64,000 nucleotides of DNA from contig JAXDOD010000115.1 of assembly GCA_034669045.1 (NCBI GenBank), positions 12,932 through 76,931 of the forward strand, in the 5' to 3' direction. The translations under genes and the position numbers were made by a program. The stretch comes from VAZQ01 sp034669045. GTDB lineage: Bacteria; Pseudomonadota; Alphaproteobacteria; Rhizobiales; Xanthobacteraceae. Under the pieces are notes generated by a model, which saw only the letters and a list, made by a program, of their open reading frames with translations, did no database searches and was not told the origin of the DNA. Within the stretch, counting starts at the first letter, position 1. The number at the start of each line of letters is the position of its first letter. Shown in pieces: positions 16,801 through 25,459 of this stretch.

Positions 16801-17504
16801 CCCTCGAAGCGCGGCACGCCGCGCTCGACGTAGACGACAGCGTCCGCCTCGGCGATCAGCGGGCGATCGATCGGATCGACATTGAGACGCACGCGCACGC
16901 CGCCGTCGTCTCCGACACGGCTCGCCCCCAGACGATAGGGATAGTGCTGGCCCCCGACGACGAAGGATCCCTCGCCTTTCACCGGCCCGGCGAGCGAGCG
17001 CAGCTCGCCGCGGAACTCCAGCTTGTCGAGGACAAGGCTCGCGCCGCTCGCGGCGTCCGCCAGGATCGCGCGGCTGTCGACGATGTCCAGGCGCTGGATC
17101 GAGATCGCGTCCGGGTCGAAGCCGAGCGACGCCGCCGGCCAGTCGACGCGGCCCTGGCCGTCGAGACCGACGGCGAATTCGGCGCCGTCCACCCGCAGCT
17201 CCGCGGCCCGCAATTCGCCGCGCATCAGCGAGCTGAGCGCGAACTCGATGCTGAGGCTTTTTGCACGCGACGCACCTTTGTCGCCCGGCCGCACGACCTC
17301 GATCCGGGACAGGAACAGCATCGGGGTCGGCAGCAGCCGCGCCTCGATCGGGCCTGCGACATGCACGGTGAGGCCGATGAGGCGGCTCGCCCGCGATTCG
17401 AACTCGGCGCGATACTGGCCCCAATCGACAAAATGCGGACCGACCAGCGCCGCGACCAGCGCCAGGATGATCGCAATTGCTAGACCGAGCAGCGTCGTCT
17501 GCAC
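13827..17504 (-). CDS. AsmA-like giant periplasmic/membrane protein
   Basis: A GTG start at 17504, preceded by GGAGA, gives 1225 residues; the frame is open to an upstream GTG at 17612, but the added 36 residues are unlike the family. It begins with one transmembrane helix ('LLGLAIAIILALVAALVG') and then 'PHFVDWGQYRAEFESRASRLIGLTVHVAGPIEARLLPTPMLFLSRIEV', the AsmA N-terminal signature. A very long beta-rich region follows. The AsmA C-terminal domain 'LSGRLTIDVDLEGNGRSPIALIGSLKGSGTFTVQDG' lies near residues 960-1000, and a Pro-rich tail of about 100 residues ends the protein. AsmA/TamB-like proteins bridge inner and outer membranes and are implicated in lipid transport. It is a single gene with no operon partner. 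Confidence 0.9.
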   Translation of the reverse strand: MQTTLLGLAIAIILALVAALVGPHFVDWGQYRAEFESRASRLIGLTVHVAGPIEARLLPTPMLFLSRIEVVRPGDKGASRAKSLSIEFALSSLMRGELRAAELRVDGAEFAVGLDGQGRVDWPAASLGFDPDAISIQRLDIVDSRAILADAASGASLVLDKLEFRGELRSLAGPVKGEGSFVVGGQHYPYRLGASRVGDDGGVRVRLNVDPIDRPLIAEADAVVYVERGVPRFEGTLQLARPVGRAPDGIIEPWRVTSRIKGDATGATLEQVEFQYGPDERAIKLRGNANLTFGQDPQLAVGLSSTQVDLDRMLALPEATRRRPLVAVKAFADYFGGTQRLPIPLKLVVSAENVMLAGATLQRVSGEVRADRDAFNVDVLDFRAPGGTQVGLSGRLNLTAKSIGFAGRAKVEARDPRALLAWLSDRNDVQAISAGALRAVGDVTIGSEMIAIDGLKADLDRMALEGRLSYSWASGERPPRIEAVLSAPELDLDRAYGLAQGVFAGTAFEWPREGALAVKVDRASIAGVEARRADVSLQFDRRGLEIERFAIGDFGGAALAAKGRIDTRTASPRGAITLDLDARSLDGVATLLEKFAPQAVPEFRRRATRFIPAKLTASLTVNGDAARPAGAPASTQFIIGGSAGAFRVNLQGDADGAGDVFTAERLSQLGAAKVKLAGRIEAGDGRTLVELLGLDQIVAVDQRAGRLNLTASGSLDGDAAVDGQLVAGGLDLAAKGTVRLTGSQGPTASLALKVGSANLRTQRPVAAGRPAETLATALTANLALAEGTVSLNDLLGKIAGTEIGGRLKLGLAQPMSVDGDIELGEINLPSAIAAAIGAPAQAGRATAMWPSEPFEPGLLGGFSGQIAMRSAHVSVTPRLAAKNVRGILQFGPSELAFEDIDGTLAGGRVAGDMMFQRGADGVTAHTRLRFASADLAELIRGGPPPLSGRLTIDVDLEGNGRSPIALIGSLKGSGTFTVQDGRILRLDPAAFDAVIRSVDQGLPIDVNRIRERMEQALGNGALSIPLAEGEIVVAAGQARLGNTVVRAHGADLALGGSVDLAHDVLDARLTFSGAARSDAPAGTRPEIGIALKGPVDAPTRTLEVVALSSWLALRAVENQTKRIDALESGREQPVNPSAPAAPAVTPPASSPPASATPPRAARSVPETQVVRPRPPAPTTGQAPALPPPLDLRPPTSGGPRQVQPPPSFLPPASRGSTLWENATRP

Positions 17505-17744
17505 GCCGTCTCCAAAGCCGGTGGCTGCGAGGCCTCGCACCGGGCGATGTGCGCGAGCCCCGAAACACACCTGAATGCCGTCAATTGAGCACGATTCGAG
17601 CCCCCGGACCATGCGGCCGGTAGACTTGCCTGCGGCGCCGCGGCTACGCTCCTGCGCCCCGGAGCGTCACCCTGGTGTGGCCGCCGTTGACGGCAAATCT
17701 ATGTCGGGCGAGATCGCCGGCAAGTCTTCGCGCGCCCGGCTAAC

Positions 17745-19142
17745 TCAAACAAGATTAACGATTTTTCCGGGATTCATGATGCCCTGCGGGTCGAGCGCGC
17801 GCTTCAACGCCCGCATCACATCGAGCGCCGCTCCGCCGTGCTCGGCCGTGAGATAGCCCATCTTGCCCTGCCCGACGCCGTGCTCGCCGGTGCAGGTGCC
17901 GTCCATCGCCAGCGCGCGGGCCACCAGCCGCTCATGCAGCGCCCTGGCACGGGCGACCTCGTCGGCGTCCGCCAGATCGACCAGCAGCGTCAGGTGGAAG
18001 TTGCCGTCCCCGACATGGCCGAGAATCGGAGCGACAAGCCGGCTCGCCGCCAGGTCGCGCTGAGTCTCGACCACGCAATCCGCCAGCCGAGAGATCGGCA
18101 CGCACACATCGGTGGCGATGGCGGCGGCGCCTTGCCGCAGCGCCCGCCCCGACCAGTAGGCGTCATGGCGCGCCTGCCAGAGTTTCGTGCGGTCCTCCGG
18201 ACGCGTCGCCCAATCGAACGGGCCGCCGCCGAGCTCCTGGGCGATCTCGCCGAAGCGCTCGGACTGTTCCTTCACGCCCGCGTCGCTGCCGTGGAACTCG
18301 ACGAACAGCATCGGCGTCTCGGGCAGCGTGAGCTTGGAATAGGCGTTGCAGGCCTTCACCTGCAACGCGTCGAGCAGCTCGATGCGCGCGACCGGAATGC
18401 CCGACTGGATGGTGAGGATGGCGGCATTGCAGCAGGCCGCCACAGAGGGGAACGGGCAGATGCCGGCCGCGATCGCTTCCGGGATGCCGGCGAGTTTCAG
18501 AGTGAGCTCGGTGATGATGCCAAGCGTGCCCTCGGAGCCGATCATGAGTCGCGTGAGGTCGTAGCCTGCGGACGATTTCCTGGCGCGGCGCGCGGTGGTC
18601 ATCCGTTCGCCATTGGCGAGCACGACCTGGAGCGCCAGCACGTTGTCCTTCATGGTGCCGTAGCGCACCGCGTTGGTGCCGGAACAGCGCGTCGCCGCCA
18701 TGCCGCCGAGCGAGGCGTCGGCGCCTGGATCGACAGGAAAGAACAGGCCCTGGTCGCGCAGATAGTCGTTGAGCGCCTTGCGGGTCACGCCCGGCTCGAC
18801 CGCGCAGTCGAGGTCCTCGGCATGCACGGCCAGCACGCGGTTCATGTCGCGAAAGTCGATCGAGACCCCGCCGTGCGGCGCATTGACGTGGCCCTCCAGC
18901 GATGTGCCGGCGCCGAAGGCGATCACCGGCACGCGCTGCGATGCGCAGATGCGCACGATCTGCTGCACGTCGTCCGCGCACTGCGGGAACACCACCGCGT
19001 CCGGCGGCTCGTTGGCGATCCAGGTCGTGGTGTTGCCGTGCTGCTCGCGCACCGCCGGCGCGGTCACGAGGCGATTGCCGAATTTCTCCGCCAACGCCGC
19101 GACCGCCGTCGCGACCGCTCGCGCGTCGCACCGGCCGCTCAC
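17745..19142 (-). CDS. FAD-linked oxidoreductase, D-lactate dehydrogenase (cytochrome)/GlcD type
   Basis: The 465-residue flavoenzyme oxidises a 2-hydroxy acid, passing electrons to a cytochrome or quinone. The PP-loop FAD-binding motif 'FGAGTSLEGH' is near residues 76-85, followed by 'VDPGADASLGGMAATRCSGTNAVRYGTMKDNVL'. The C-terminal 'HVGDGNFH' and 'CTGEHGVGQGK' are signatures of the D-lactate dehydrogenase / GlcD family. The GTG start (19142) overlaps the stop of the upstream ycjF-like gene by four bases (GTGA), so translation is coupled. Exact substrate (D-lactate, D-2-hydroxyglutarate, glycolate) cannot be told. Confidence 0.92.
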   Translation of the reverse strand: MSGRCDARAVATAVAALAEKFGNRLVTAPAVREQHGNTTTWIANEPPDAVVFPQCADDVQQIVRICASQRVPVIAFGAGTSLEGHVNAPHGGVSIDFRDMNRVLAVHAEDLDCAVEPGVTRKALNDYLRDQGLFFPVDPGADASLGGMAATRCSGTNAVRYGTMKDNVLALQVVLANGERMTTARRARKSSAGYDLTRLMIGSEGTLGIITELTLKLAGIPEAIAAGICPFPSVAACCNAAILTIQSGIPVARIELLDALQVKACNAYSKLTLPETPMLFVEFHGSDAGVKEQSERFGEIAQELGGGPFDWATRPEDRTKLWQARHDAYWSGRALRQGAAAIATDVCVPISRLADCVVETQRDLAASRLVAPILGHVGDGNFHLTLLVDLADADEVARARALHERLVARALAMDGTCTGEHGVGQGKMGYLTAEHGGAALDVMRALKRALDPQGIMNPGKIVNLV

Positions 19143-20164
19143 GGCCGGTCCTCGGTACGCCGCCGCAACACGTTGCCGACCAGCGATGCGACGCTCGGCA
19201 CGTCGTCGTCGCGGAACGGGATCGGCCGGCACAGGTCCATAACGATGATGCCGAGCCGCGCCATGCGGTAGGACGCGTAGAGCGCGTCGGCGGCGCTGGT
19301 GGCGAGGCGCTCGGCCGCCGCGCCGCCGAGGTGCTGCATCAGGGTCGTCGAGGCGATGTCGATGGCGCCAAGCTTGCCGGCCTCGTAGACGAGACGCCGC
19401 AAGATATGGACGGTCGCTGCGGCCGTGGGCCGGTGGCCGTAGGATGCCGCGATGCCGCGCACCATGCGCACTCCGCAGGCGAGGAAGAACAGCGCGTCGC
19501 TCAAGGGCGTCGGGCTGATGGCGGTGATGCCGAAGGCGCGCAGCACGCCGGTGCGCACATGCGCCTCGGCGCGGCGGTCGAGCGGCGCCATCACGCTGCG
19601 CGACAGGATCTCGATCTGCTGGGCAGCCGTATGGTGGATCTGGTCCTGACGCTGGAAGGCTTCGATCGCCGCTTCGACCTCGCGGTCCTTCGGCACCACG
19701 TCGAGAATCTCGGCGATGGTCTGCCGGATATCCTGCGGGCGCATGCGGCCGGCGTCCTCGGACAGACGGCGATGGATGGCTTCGACGCTTTTGAGCCGGA
19801 ACAGGCTTGTGACCTCGCGCGCGATGATCGCGCCGGCGCCAGTGACGCCGGCCGCAATCGCCGTCGCGGCGATCGCGCCGAGCGCCGTGCTGCGCTCGAA
19901 CGCCGCCGTGATCCACCACACCGCATCGACGACGAACCAGCCGGCGAAGAACACGCCCAGGCCGGCGAGCCCGATCGGGATGGCGCGGCCCGGCCTGCGC
20001 GCCGGCGAGCGCGGAGCCAGCGCGACCGGTTCGGTCGGAACCACGCGCTCGCTGCGTTCCGTCATGAAGACTTGCGGCATTCCTTGCGGCGCGCTACGCG
20101 GCGGCGCGACGTCCGCGCGCTCGTCGATCTCGATCACACGCGGCTTGAGCGGGTCCGGATTCAT
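19139..20164 (-). CDS. TIGR01620 / YcjF-like membrane protein (DUF697)
   Basis: A 341-residue inner-membrane protein. It has a hydrophilic Pro-rich N-terminus (residues 1-60), two transmembrane helices ('AIPIGLAGLGVFFAGWFVVDAVWW' and 'LGAIAATAIAAGVTGAGAIIA', about 61-115), and a cytoplasmic DUF697-type domain ending 'YRMARLGIIVMDLCRPIPFRD'. Its homologue ycjF is paired with ycjX in many proteobacteria, as here: the ATG (20164) overlaps the ycjX stop (ATGA). A link to envelope stress (phage-shock-like) regulons is known for E. coli ycjXF, but no such promoter was seen here. Confidence 0.9.
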   Translation of the reverse strand: MNPDPLKPRVIEIDERADVAPPRSAPQGMPQVFMTERSERVVPTEPVALAPRSPARRPGRAIPIGLAGLGVFFAGWFVVDAVWWITAAFERSTALGAIAATAIAAGVTGAGAIIAREVTSLFRLKSVEAIHRRLSEDAGRMRPQDIRQTIAEILDVVPKDREVEAAIEAFQRQDQIHHTAAQQIEILSRSVMAPLDRRAEAHVRTGVLRAFGITAISPTPLSDALFFLACGVRMVRGIAASYGHRPTAAATVHILRRLVYEAGKLGAIDIASTTLMQHLGGAAAERLATSAADALYASYRMARLGIIVMDLCRPIPFRDDDVPSVASLVGNVLRRRTEDRP

Positions 20165-21624
20165 CGCAGGCGGTCCCCGAGCAGAAACTCCAGCGCGGTG
20201 TCGAGATTGATATGCGGGATGCCTTCGACCGGCGACGGGTCGACGGCGGGCGGCTCGAACACCGGTACGTTGAGGAACGCGGTGCCCCAGGCGTCGGATC
20301 GCGGCGGCCGGATCGGGACGTTGCCGACGAAGAACTTCGCCTGTTTGGTCCCGCCGACCGGCCGCCCCACCACGACCTGCAGACGCTGGCCGTCGATCTC
20401 CTGCGTGTCTTCCGCGGTCGAAATGACCGAGGCGAGCGCCGTCACGTCGATCTGCGCGTTGCTGCTCTTCACGTCGAGTGCCGGGAACGCGGCCATGTTG
20501 CGCAGCAGCTCGGCGAGATGATCGCGCTGGATGTCGGGCACGTGGTCCGCCTTGGTGGCCGCGAACAGCACCTTGTCGATATGCGGGCCGCGCAGAAGCT
20601 TTGCGACTATCCCGCCGCCGCCGTAGCGGAAGCTCTGCAGGATGGCCTCGATCGCGAGCCGCGTGTCGTCGAACGCCTCGCGGCCGGCCAGCAATGCGCG
20701 CAGCACGTCGACCAGCACGATCTGGCGCGAGTAGCGCCGGAAGTGCTCGTCGTAGAATCGGGCGACGACTTCGCGCTTATAGACCTCGAAGCGATCCGCC
20801 ATCAGGGAGCCCATCGTGTTCGGCGCCGGCACGTCGATGCCCTCGGGCATGTCGAGCGGCGCGAACCAGAGGAAGGGCACCTCGCCCAGGCTGCCGCGGC
20901 AAAGAAAGCGGCCGGGCTGCAGGTAGTTCAGGCCGTGCTGGTCGCGCGCGTTGCGCAGGAACGCGCAATAGAGGTCGTGCGCCGCGCGCGCGGTCTCCTC
21001 GCTTGCCGCCTCGTCGTGGCGATGCTGCGCGATGAAGGCGAGGAAATCGCGCGCCGCCTCGGCGCGCACGCCGCGACGATGGTGCCCCAAGGTCGCGCGA
21101 GACCACTCGGCGAAGCTTTGCGACAGCAGCGGGAGATCGAGCAGCCATTCGCCGGGATAGTCGACGATCCGCAGCGACAGCGTCGCGGGGCTGCCGCCCA
21201 GCCGCCCGAGCAGCCGCCCGGCGGCGCCGGCCGGCACGAAACGGATGTCGATCCCAATCTCGCTGATGTCCGCCGTGCGCTCGGGCCAGCCGGGCGTGCC
21301 GCTCGCCATCGTCTCGAGATTGTCCAGGTAGGGAAAGCGCGGCAGCCGCTGCGCCTTCGCGCCCTCGAGCCGGGCGGCGACCAGGCGCCCCTCCCCCACC
21401 ACCCGCAGCAGCGGCATCCGGTTGGGATTGTGCAGCGAACTGAGGAGATTGTGGACCAGGCTGGTGATGAACACGGTCTTGCCGGAGCGGCTGAGCCCGG
21501 TCACTGCGAGCCACACCGTCGACCCATTGATCGACCCTTGAGCCAGCTCGCTGAGGTTGAACGCCCGGGCGAGCCGCCCGCCGGCTTCGGCAATGATGGG
21601 AGGAAGCCAGCGGATGTTTGCCAT
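20161..21624 (-). CDS. ycjX: YcjX-family P-loop NTPase (DUF463)
   Basis: The 487-residue cytoplasmic protein carries a Walker A motif 'GLSRSGKT' (residues 43-50), then 'FITSLVHNLL', and the DUF463 block 'LRIVDYPGEWLLDLPLL' in which 'DYPGEW' is the Walker-B/switch-like segment. 'KVLFAATKADHV' near residue 360 resembles a TKxD guanine-binding motif, consistent with a dynamin-like GTPase fold. The ATG at 21624 fits the family N-terminus. The longer frame to 21804 runs into the divergent beta-helix promoter region. It is first gene of ycjX / ycjF-like / FAD oxidase. Confidence 0.94.
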   Translation of the reverse strand: MANIRWLPPIIAEAGGRLARAFNLSELAQGSINGSTVWLAVTGLSRSGKTVFITSLVHNLLSSLHNPNRMPLLRVVGEGRLVAARLEGAKAQRLPRFPYLDNLETMASGTPGWPERTADISEIGIDIRFVPAGAAGRLLGRLGGSPATLSLRIVDYPGEWLLDLPLLSQSFAEWSRATLGHHRRGVRAEAARDFLAFIAQHRHDEAASEETARAAHDLYCAFLRNARDQHGLNYLQPGRFLCRGSLGEVPFLWFAPLDMPEGIDVPAPNTMGSLMADRFEVYKREVVARFYDEHFRRYSRQIVLVDVLRALLAGREAFDDTRLAIEAILQSFRYGGGGIVAKLLRGPHIDKVLFAATKADHVPDIQRDHLAELLRNMAAFPALDVKSSNAQIDVTALASVISTAEDTQEIDGQRLQVVVGRPVGGTKQAKFFVGNVPIRPPRSDAWGTAFLNVPVFEPPAVDPSPVEGIPHINLDTALEFLLGDRLR

Positions 21625-21793
21625 GCCGATCGGTCTCAGGGCCCCCGCCTTGCGCGCGCAGGTTAGGCCGCGCGGGCCGATGTAATCAAGACGAAGCCGC
21701 ATCCCTCCACTTGCGACCGGCTTCCTTTTGCCTGAATACTTGGACCAGGCTTTGGTTTGCGCGTGCAAAAGGCAATCACGGGGGCGTGCCGTC

Positions 21794-23161
21794 ATGAGAA
21801 TCATAACGTTTGTCGCCGCGCTGGCCGGGCTCGGCCTGCACGCGCTGCCGGCGCAGGCTCAGAATACGCGCACCTTCGTCTCGGCGGGCGGCAGCGACGG
21901 CAACTTGTGCAGCCGCACTGCGCCATGCCGCACTTTCGCGGGGGCAATCGCCAAGACAAATGCGGGCGGCGAGATCAACACCCTGGAGCCCGGCGGCTAC
22001 GGCACGCTCACCATCGACAAGGCGATCAGCATCGTGAGCGGGCTGGGCGAGGCCGGCGTGCTGATAGGCCTGGGCGGCACCGGCATCACGATCACCGCCG
22101 GCGCCAACGACATCATCAACCTGCGCGGCCTCATCATCGAAGGCGCCGGCCTGGGCGCCAAAGGGATCGAGTTCCAATCGGGCGGCTCGCTCAACATCCA
22201 GAACAGCGTGATCCGCAATCTCACACAAACTGGGATTGCCTTCATTCCCAGCGCGATCAGCAGGCTGTTCATCGCCAATACGCTGATTTCCGACATCGGC
22301 GGCAACGCGTCGAGCCGCGGTCTCAACATCGCTCCGAGCGGCGGTGCCGGCGTTACCGCCGTGCTCAACCGGCTCGACGTCCTCAACACCGCGGGCACGG
22401 CGGTGGAAGCCGGCGTCGGCTCGAAGGTGCTGCTCAGAGATTCAACCATCTCGGGCAACGCGGTCGGCGTGAGCATGACCGGCGGCGCGACGGTCGTGTC
22501 CTACGGCAACAATGCAGTCAGCGGCAACGGCACGGACGTCCAGGGCGGCACCATCCCCGAGCAAGGCGCGCGCGGGCCGGTGGGACCACAGGGACCGACC
22601 GGACCGCAAGGACCATCGGGGCCGGTGACGCAAGCGCAACTCGATGCGGCGGTCACCTCGCTCAATGCGCAGATCGCCACTCTCAACACGTCGGTCGGCG
22701 GGCACACGACACAGATCGGCTCGCTTTCCACAAGGACCACCGCCGCCGAAGCTGCGATCACTGCGCTGCAGGCGACACGTGACCACGCCCGATTTACCAA
22801 TCAAGACACTTTTGGCGCTGCGCCCGGCGACGCTATCAGCTTCACGGCCAACTCGATTTCAGGCAGCAGCATTAGCGCACCGAACTCTTCCACGATCAGG
22901 TTGAATGCCGCAGGTCGCTATCTGGTGACATTCGTGGCGAGCGTGAGTGAAGAAATATCGGCCCTTTCGCTCTATCTCGATGGCAATCAGATCGTCGAGT
23001 CGATCGTTGGAAGGATGGGCGCTGCGAGCCAGATCACCGGAACCTTCGTGGTGGTGACTTCAGGGCCCAGCTCACTGCTGACTCTTCGGAACATCTCGCC
23101 GGGGGGCACGAGAAACTTCGGGCTAGCTGGATATCTACAAATGGTCGTTATGCGCCTGTAG
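21794..23161 (+). CDS. Secreted beta-helix protein with collagen-like stalk and C1q/TNF-like head
   Basis: This is a 455-residue modular surface protein. Residues 1-22 are a signal peptide (MRIITFVAALAGLGLHALPA). Residues 24-250 form a parallel beta-helix domain with 'LCSRTAPCRTF' cysteines. Residues 258-277 hold Gly-X-Y triplets (GARGPVGPQGPTGPQGPSGP). Residues 279-328 are a heptad-like coiled coil ('LDAAVTSLNAQIATLNTSVGGHTTQIGSLSTRTTAAEAAITAL'). Residues 335-455 form a jelly-roll-like C1q/TNF domain ('AAGRYLVTFVASVSEEI', 'SLYLDGNQI', ending 'NFGLAGYLQMVVMRL'). The collagen and coiled-coil parts predict a trimer. The beta-helix part is a paralogue of the protein at 1522. Function is unknown; an adhesin or extracellular binding role is inferred. 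Confidence 0.85.
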   Translation: MRIITFVAALAGLGLHALPAQAQNTRTFVSAGGSDGNLCSRTAPCRTFAGAIAKTNAGGEINTLEPGGYGTLTIDKAISIVSGLGEAGVLIGLGGTGITITAGANDIINLRGLIIEGAGLGAKGIEFQSGGSLNIQNSVIRNLTQTGIAFIPSAISRLFIANTLISDIGGNASSRGLNIAPSGGAGVTAVLNRLDVLNTAGTAVEAGVGSKVLLRDSTISGNAVGVSMTGGATVVSYGNNAVSGNGTDVQGGTIPEQGARGPVGPQGPTGPQGPSGPVTQAQLDAAVTSLNAQIATLNTSVGGHTTQIGSLSTRTTAAEAAITALQATRDHARFTNQDTFGAAPGDAISFTANSISGSSISAPNSSTIRLNAAGRYLVTFVASVSEEISALSLYLDGNQIVESIVGRMGAASQITGTFVVVTSGPSSLLTLRNISPGGTRNFGLAGYLQMVVMRL

Positions 23162-23262
23162 AGCATTTTCAGGAAAAGTGGAATCCGATTTTCCGTCGAA
23201 AATGCGACCAGCGCAAGAGTCCTAGAGCACCTTCAGTTTCAAGGAAACTGAAGGTGCTCTAG
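23162..23262. repeat. Rhizobiales-type dispersed repeat with a perfect hairpin
   Basis: The stretch directly after the beta-helix stop reads GAGCATTTTCAGGAAAAGTG and continues as an imperfect palindrome typical of repeats scattered through Rhizobiales genomes (from memory). It is followed at 23222-23262 by 19-base perfect inverted arms separated by AAG (CTAGAGCACCTTCAGTTTC and its complement). The hairpin could also terminate the upstream mRNA, although no long T run follows. The rest of the gap to 23461 holds no supported gene. Confidence 0.75.
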
Positions 23263-23461
23263 CGCCCCTGGACATCGGCCAAGTCCGCCGCTGTCCCGGT
23301 ATGGGGCCACCGGCTTCAACCTGCGTTGCTCGGCGGTGCAAGGCGTTTGCGCTCCGCTATGATGGTCCCGTCATGTTGGTATAGGCTGGCTTAGTTCATA
23401 GGCTGGCCTTGCGCCCGCTCCCGATCCCGACGTCGCGATATCCGCATCCGCCGAATTCCTG

Positions 23462-23971
23462 ATGCAGCAACGTGCCGACCCCGAACCGCTGTTCTTCGCC
23501 CCGTTCGTATCCTCGCTGATGCGCGTGGAACCGGCGTGGATCGACTACAACGGCCATCTCAACATGGCCTATTACAATGTGCTGTTCGACCGCGCCGTGG
23601 ACGAAGCCTTCGAGCTCATCGGCTGCGGCCTCGACTACGTGAAGACCCGGCGGCACTCCTGCTTCACCGCCGAGGCGCATGTGCGCTACCTGCGCGAGCT
23701 CAAGGCGGACGATCCGGTGCGCGTGACCTTCCAGCTAATCGACTACGACGCCAAGCGCATGCACTATTTCGAGCAGCTCTACCATGCGGCCGAAGGCTTC
23801 GTCTCGGCGACCTCGGAGAACATGTCGCTGCATGTCGACATGGCGGCCAGGAAGACCGCCGCCTTCCCGCCGGACGTCGCCGCCTGCCTCGCCAGGATGA
23901 AGGCCGCGCATGGCATGCTGCCGGTGCCGGAAGCCGCCGGGCGCCGGATCGCCATGCCTGGGAAACCCTGA
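23462..23971 (+). CDS. Hotdog-fold acyl-CoA thioesterase
   Basis: A 169-residue single-domain thioesterase of the 4-hydroxybenzoyl-CoA thioesterase superfamily. The catalytic region 'EPAWIDYNGHLNMAYYNVLFDRAVDEAF' carries the conserved Asp followed by the 'GHLN' turn and the long hotdog helix. 'RHSCFTAEAHVRYLRELKADDPVRVTFQLIDYDAKRMHYFEQLYHA' supplies the strands. The substrate cannot be assigned; carnitine-catabolism-linked thioesterases look similar, but no such pathway gene lies nearby. It is monocistronic, converging on the PLD gene. Confidence 0.85.
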   Translation: MQQRADPEPLFFAPFVSSLMRVEPAWIDYNGHLNMAYYNVLFDRAVDEAFELIGCGLDYVKTRRHSCFTAEAHVRYLRELKADDPVRVTFQLIDYDAKRMHYFEQLYHAAEGFVSATSENMSLHVDMAARKTAAFPPDVAACLARMKAAHGMLPVPEAAGRRIAMPGKP

Positions 23972-24048
23972 GACTGGCCACGATCCCGAAAGCTGCAAGT
24001 CGGCCGCCGCCGCGCCGAGGCAGCAGCGCCGCAACCGGCCCTTGCGTA

Positions 24049-25434
24049 TCAGACCTCCTGGTAGTCGGCGGGCGACACGCGCACAAAGCCGCCCTTCCGC
24101 AAGGCTTCCGGTTCGACCACCTCCTCGGCGGGCGCGTCGGGAGCTTTCAGCGCGGTCTTCCAGTCGTTCTCGAAGATCTGCGTGAAGTAGCCGCAGATGC
24201 CGCTGTGGGACAGCCACACGCCAGCCTCGCGATTCTTCGACACCGCGGAGTTCGACCAGTTCTGCGAGCTCACCAGCACGCCCTCGCCGTCCACCAACAC
24301 CATCTTGTTGTGACAATGCACGAAGCGCGACGTGTCGATGTAGCGGATGTTCTTGCCCAGCACGAGGCCAAAGTCCCTCTTGAGGAGGTCCAGGTTCTCG
24401 TGCTCCTTGGGCAGGTCCTTTTTGCTGAAGATCTTGCCCAGGATGATGCGGATGTCGAGCTTGCCTGCGGCCTCGCGCGCGTCCTTGATCGCCGCGAGCA
24501 GATCCGAGATGTTCTCCTGTGCGCCGCGGATATATTGTTGCTCGATCAGGATCGACGTCTGGGCCGCGCGCAGCTTGTCGGGCATCACGTCCATGTAGTT
24601 GTCGGGGCTCAGCACCGGCTGGATGTTGAGCGGCTTGGTCAGCTTGAACGTCTTGCTCGGAAACAGCGTGTCCGGGACCCTGGTCGGCGCACGTTCGATC
24701 ATGAATGCGTTGGCGGCCTTGGCCGCTTGCGCGAGCGACTCCGGCCCATTGATCTCGAGCGCCATGTCGCTCTCGAGGATGGTGGTGAAGAACTTCGCCA
24801 GCTTCTTGGAACGGATGGCCAGCCCGGTGTCGCGGTTGCCCGGGCGGAAATGATCGCGGTCGCCGCCGTCCTTGACGTTCAGCGGGATACTGTTCTGGCT
24901 GTAATTGCCGCTCTGCACCAGACACCATTCGCCGTCGATGACGATGACCTTCTCATGCGACGAACTGAAAAAATGCACGCGGTGGCTCGCGCATGAGGGC
25001 GCGGGCACGCCGTCCACGCCGGAGTCGTTCAGCCCGTCGAACAGCGTCTGCTCGTCCTTGCTGTCGATATCGAGCATGAGCTTGATCTTCACGCCGCGCC
25101 TGAGGGCGTCCAGCACCAGTTCCGTCATGTAGTCGGCGGAGAAGTCGTAGATGCCGATGAGAATGGTTTTCTTCGCGTCGTCAAACAGACGCTTGGTCAC
25201 CGCATAGGTCGAGTCCGGCGAGCAATAGGCGATGATTTCCTGATCCACGTCGACGTCAGGCACCTTGACCTTGGTGTAGTCTTCGAGGTGGCAGCCGCGG
25301 CCGACCATCTCGGGAAGGAAGATATCGGTCGTGCGCGGTTCCAGATGGTTGCCCACGGTCCGCACACTCTCCGGTTCGGCCAGAAACGGCCCTTTCGGGT
25401 TGATGATGGATCGGCGAAGAACAAAACTCGGCAT
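24049..25434 (-). CDS. Phospholipase D-like protein with two HKD motifs
   Basis: A 461-residue cytoplasmic-looking protein without signal peptide, with two PLD catalytic halves. The first motif is 'SSHEKVIVIDGEWCLVQSGNYSQNS' (H160, K162, D167), the second 'HCHNKMVLVDGEGVLVSSQNWSNS' (H375, K377, D382). Both complete the HxKx4D signature, so it is likely active as a phosphodiesterase or nuclease acting on lipid head groups or nucleic acid. The ATG at 25434 has GGGAGG upstream. It follows the 81-residue protein by 25 bases and the protease by one gene more, a tight three-gene operon. Non-secretion and the company of a protease argue for an intracellular effector role, which is inference. Confidence 0.9.
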   Translation of the reverse strand: MPSFVLRRSIINPKGPFLAEPESVRTVGNHLEPRTTDIFLPEMVGRGCHLEDYTKVKVPDVDVDQEIIAYCSPDSTYAVTKRLFDDAKKTILIGIYDFSADYMTELVLDALRRGVKIKLMLDIDSKDEQTLFDGLNDSGVDGVPAPSCASHRVHFFSSSHEKVIVIDGEWCLVQSGNYSQNSIPLNVKDGGDRDHFRPGNRDTGLAIRSKKLAKFFTTILESDMALEINGPESLAQAAKAANAFMIERAPTRVPDTLFPSKTFKLTKPLNIQPVLSPDNYMDVMPDKLRAAQTSILIEQQYIRGAQENISDLLAAIKDAREAAGKLDIRIILGKIFSKKDLPKEHENLDLLKRDFGLVLGKNIRYIDTSRFVHCHNKMVLVDGEGVLVSSQNWSNSAVSKNREAGVWLSHSGICGYFTQIFENDWKTALKAPDAPAEEVVEPEALRKGGFVRVSPADYQEV

Positions 25435-25459
25435 GGTGGCCCTCCCAGGCTTGTGACTT

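Noticed and set aside
14319..17483. 1054-residue open frame on the plus strand opposite the AsmA-like gene
   Set aside because: It is the antisense shadow of a real AsmA gene in GC-rich DNA; its Arg/Gln/Glu-rich text has no family-like motif.
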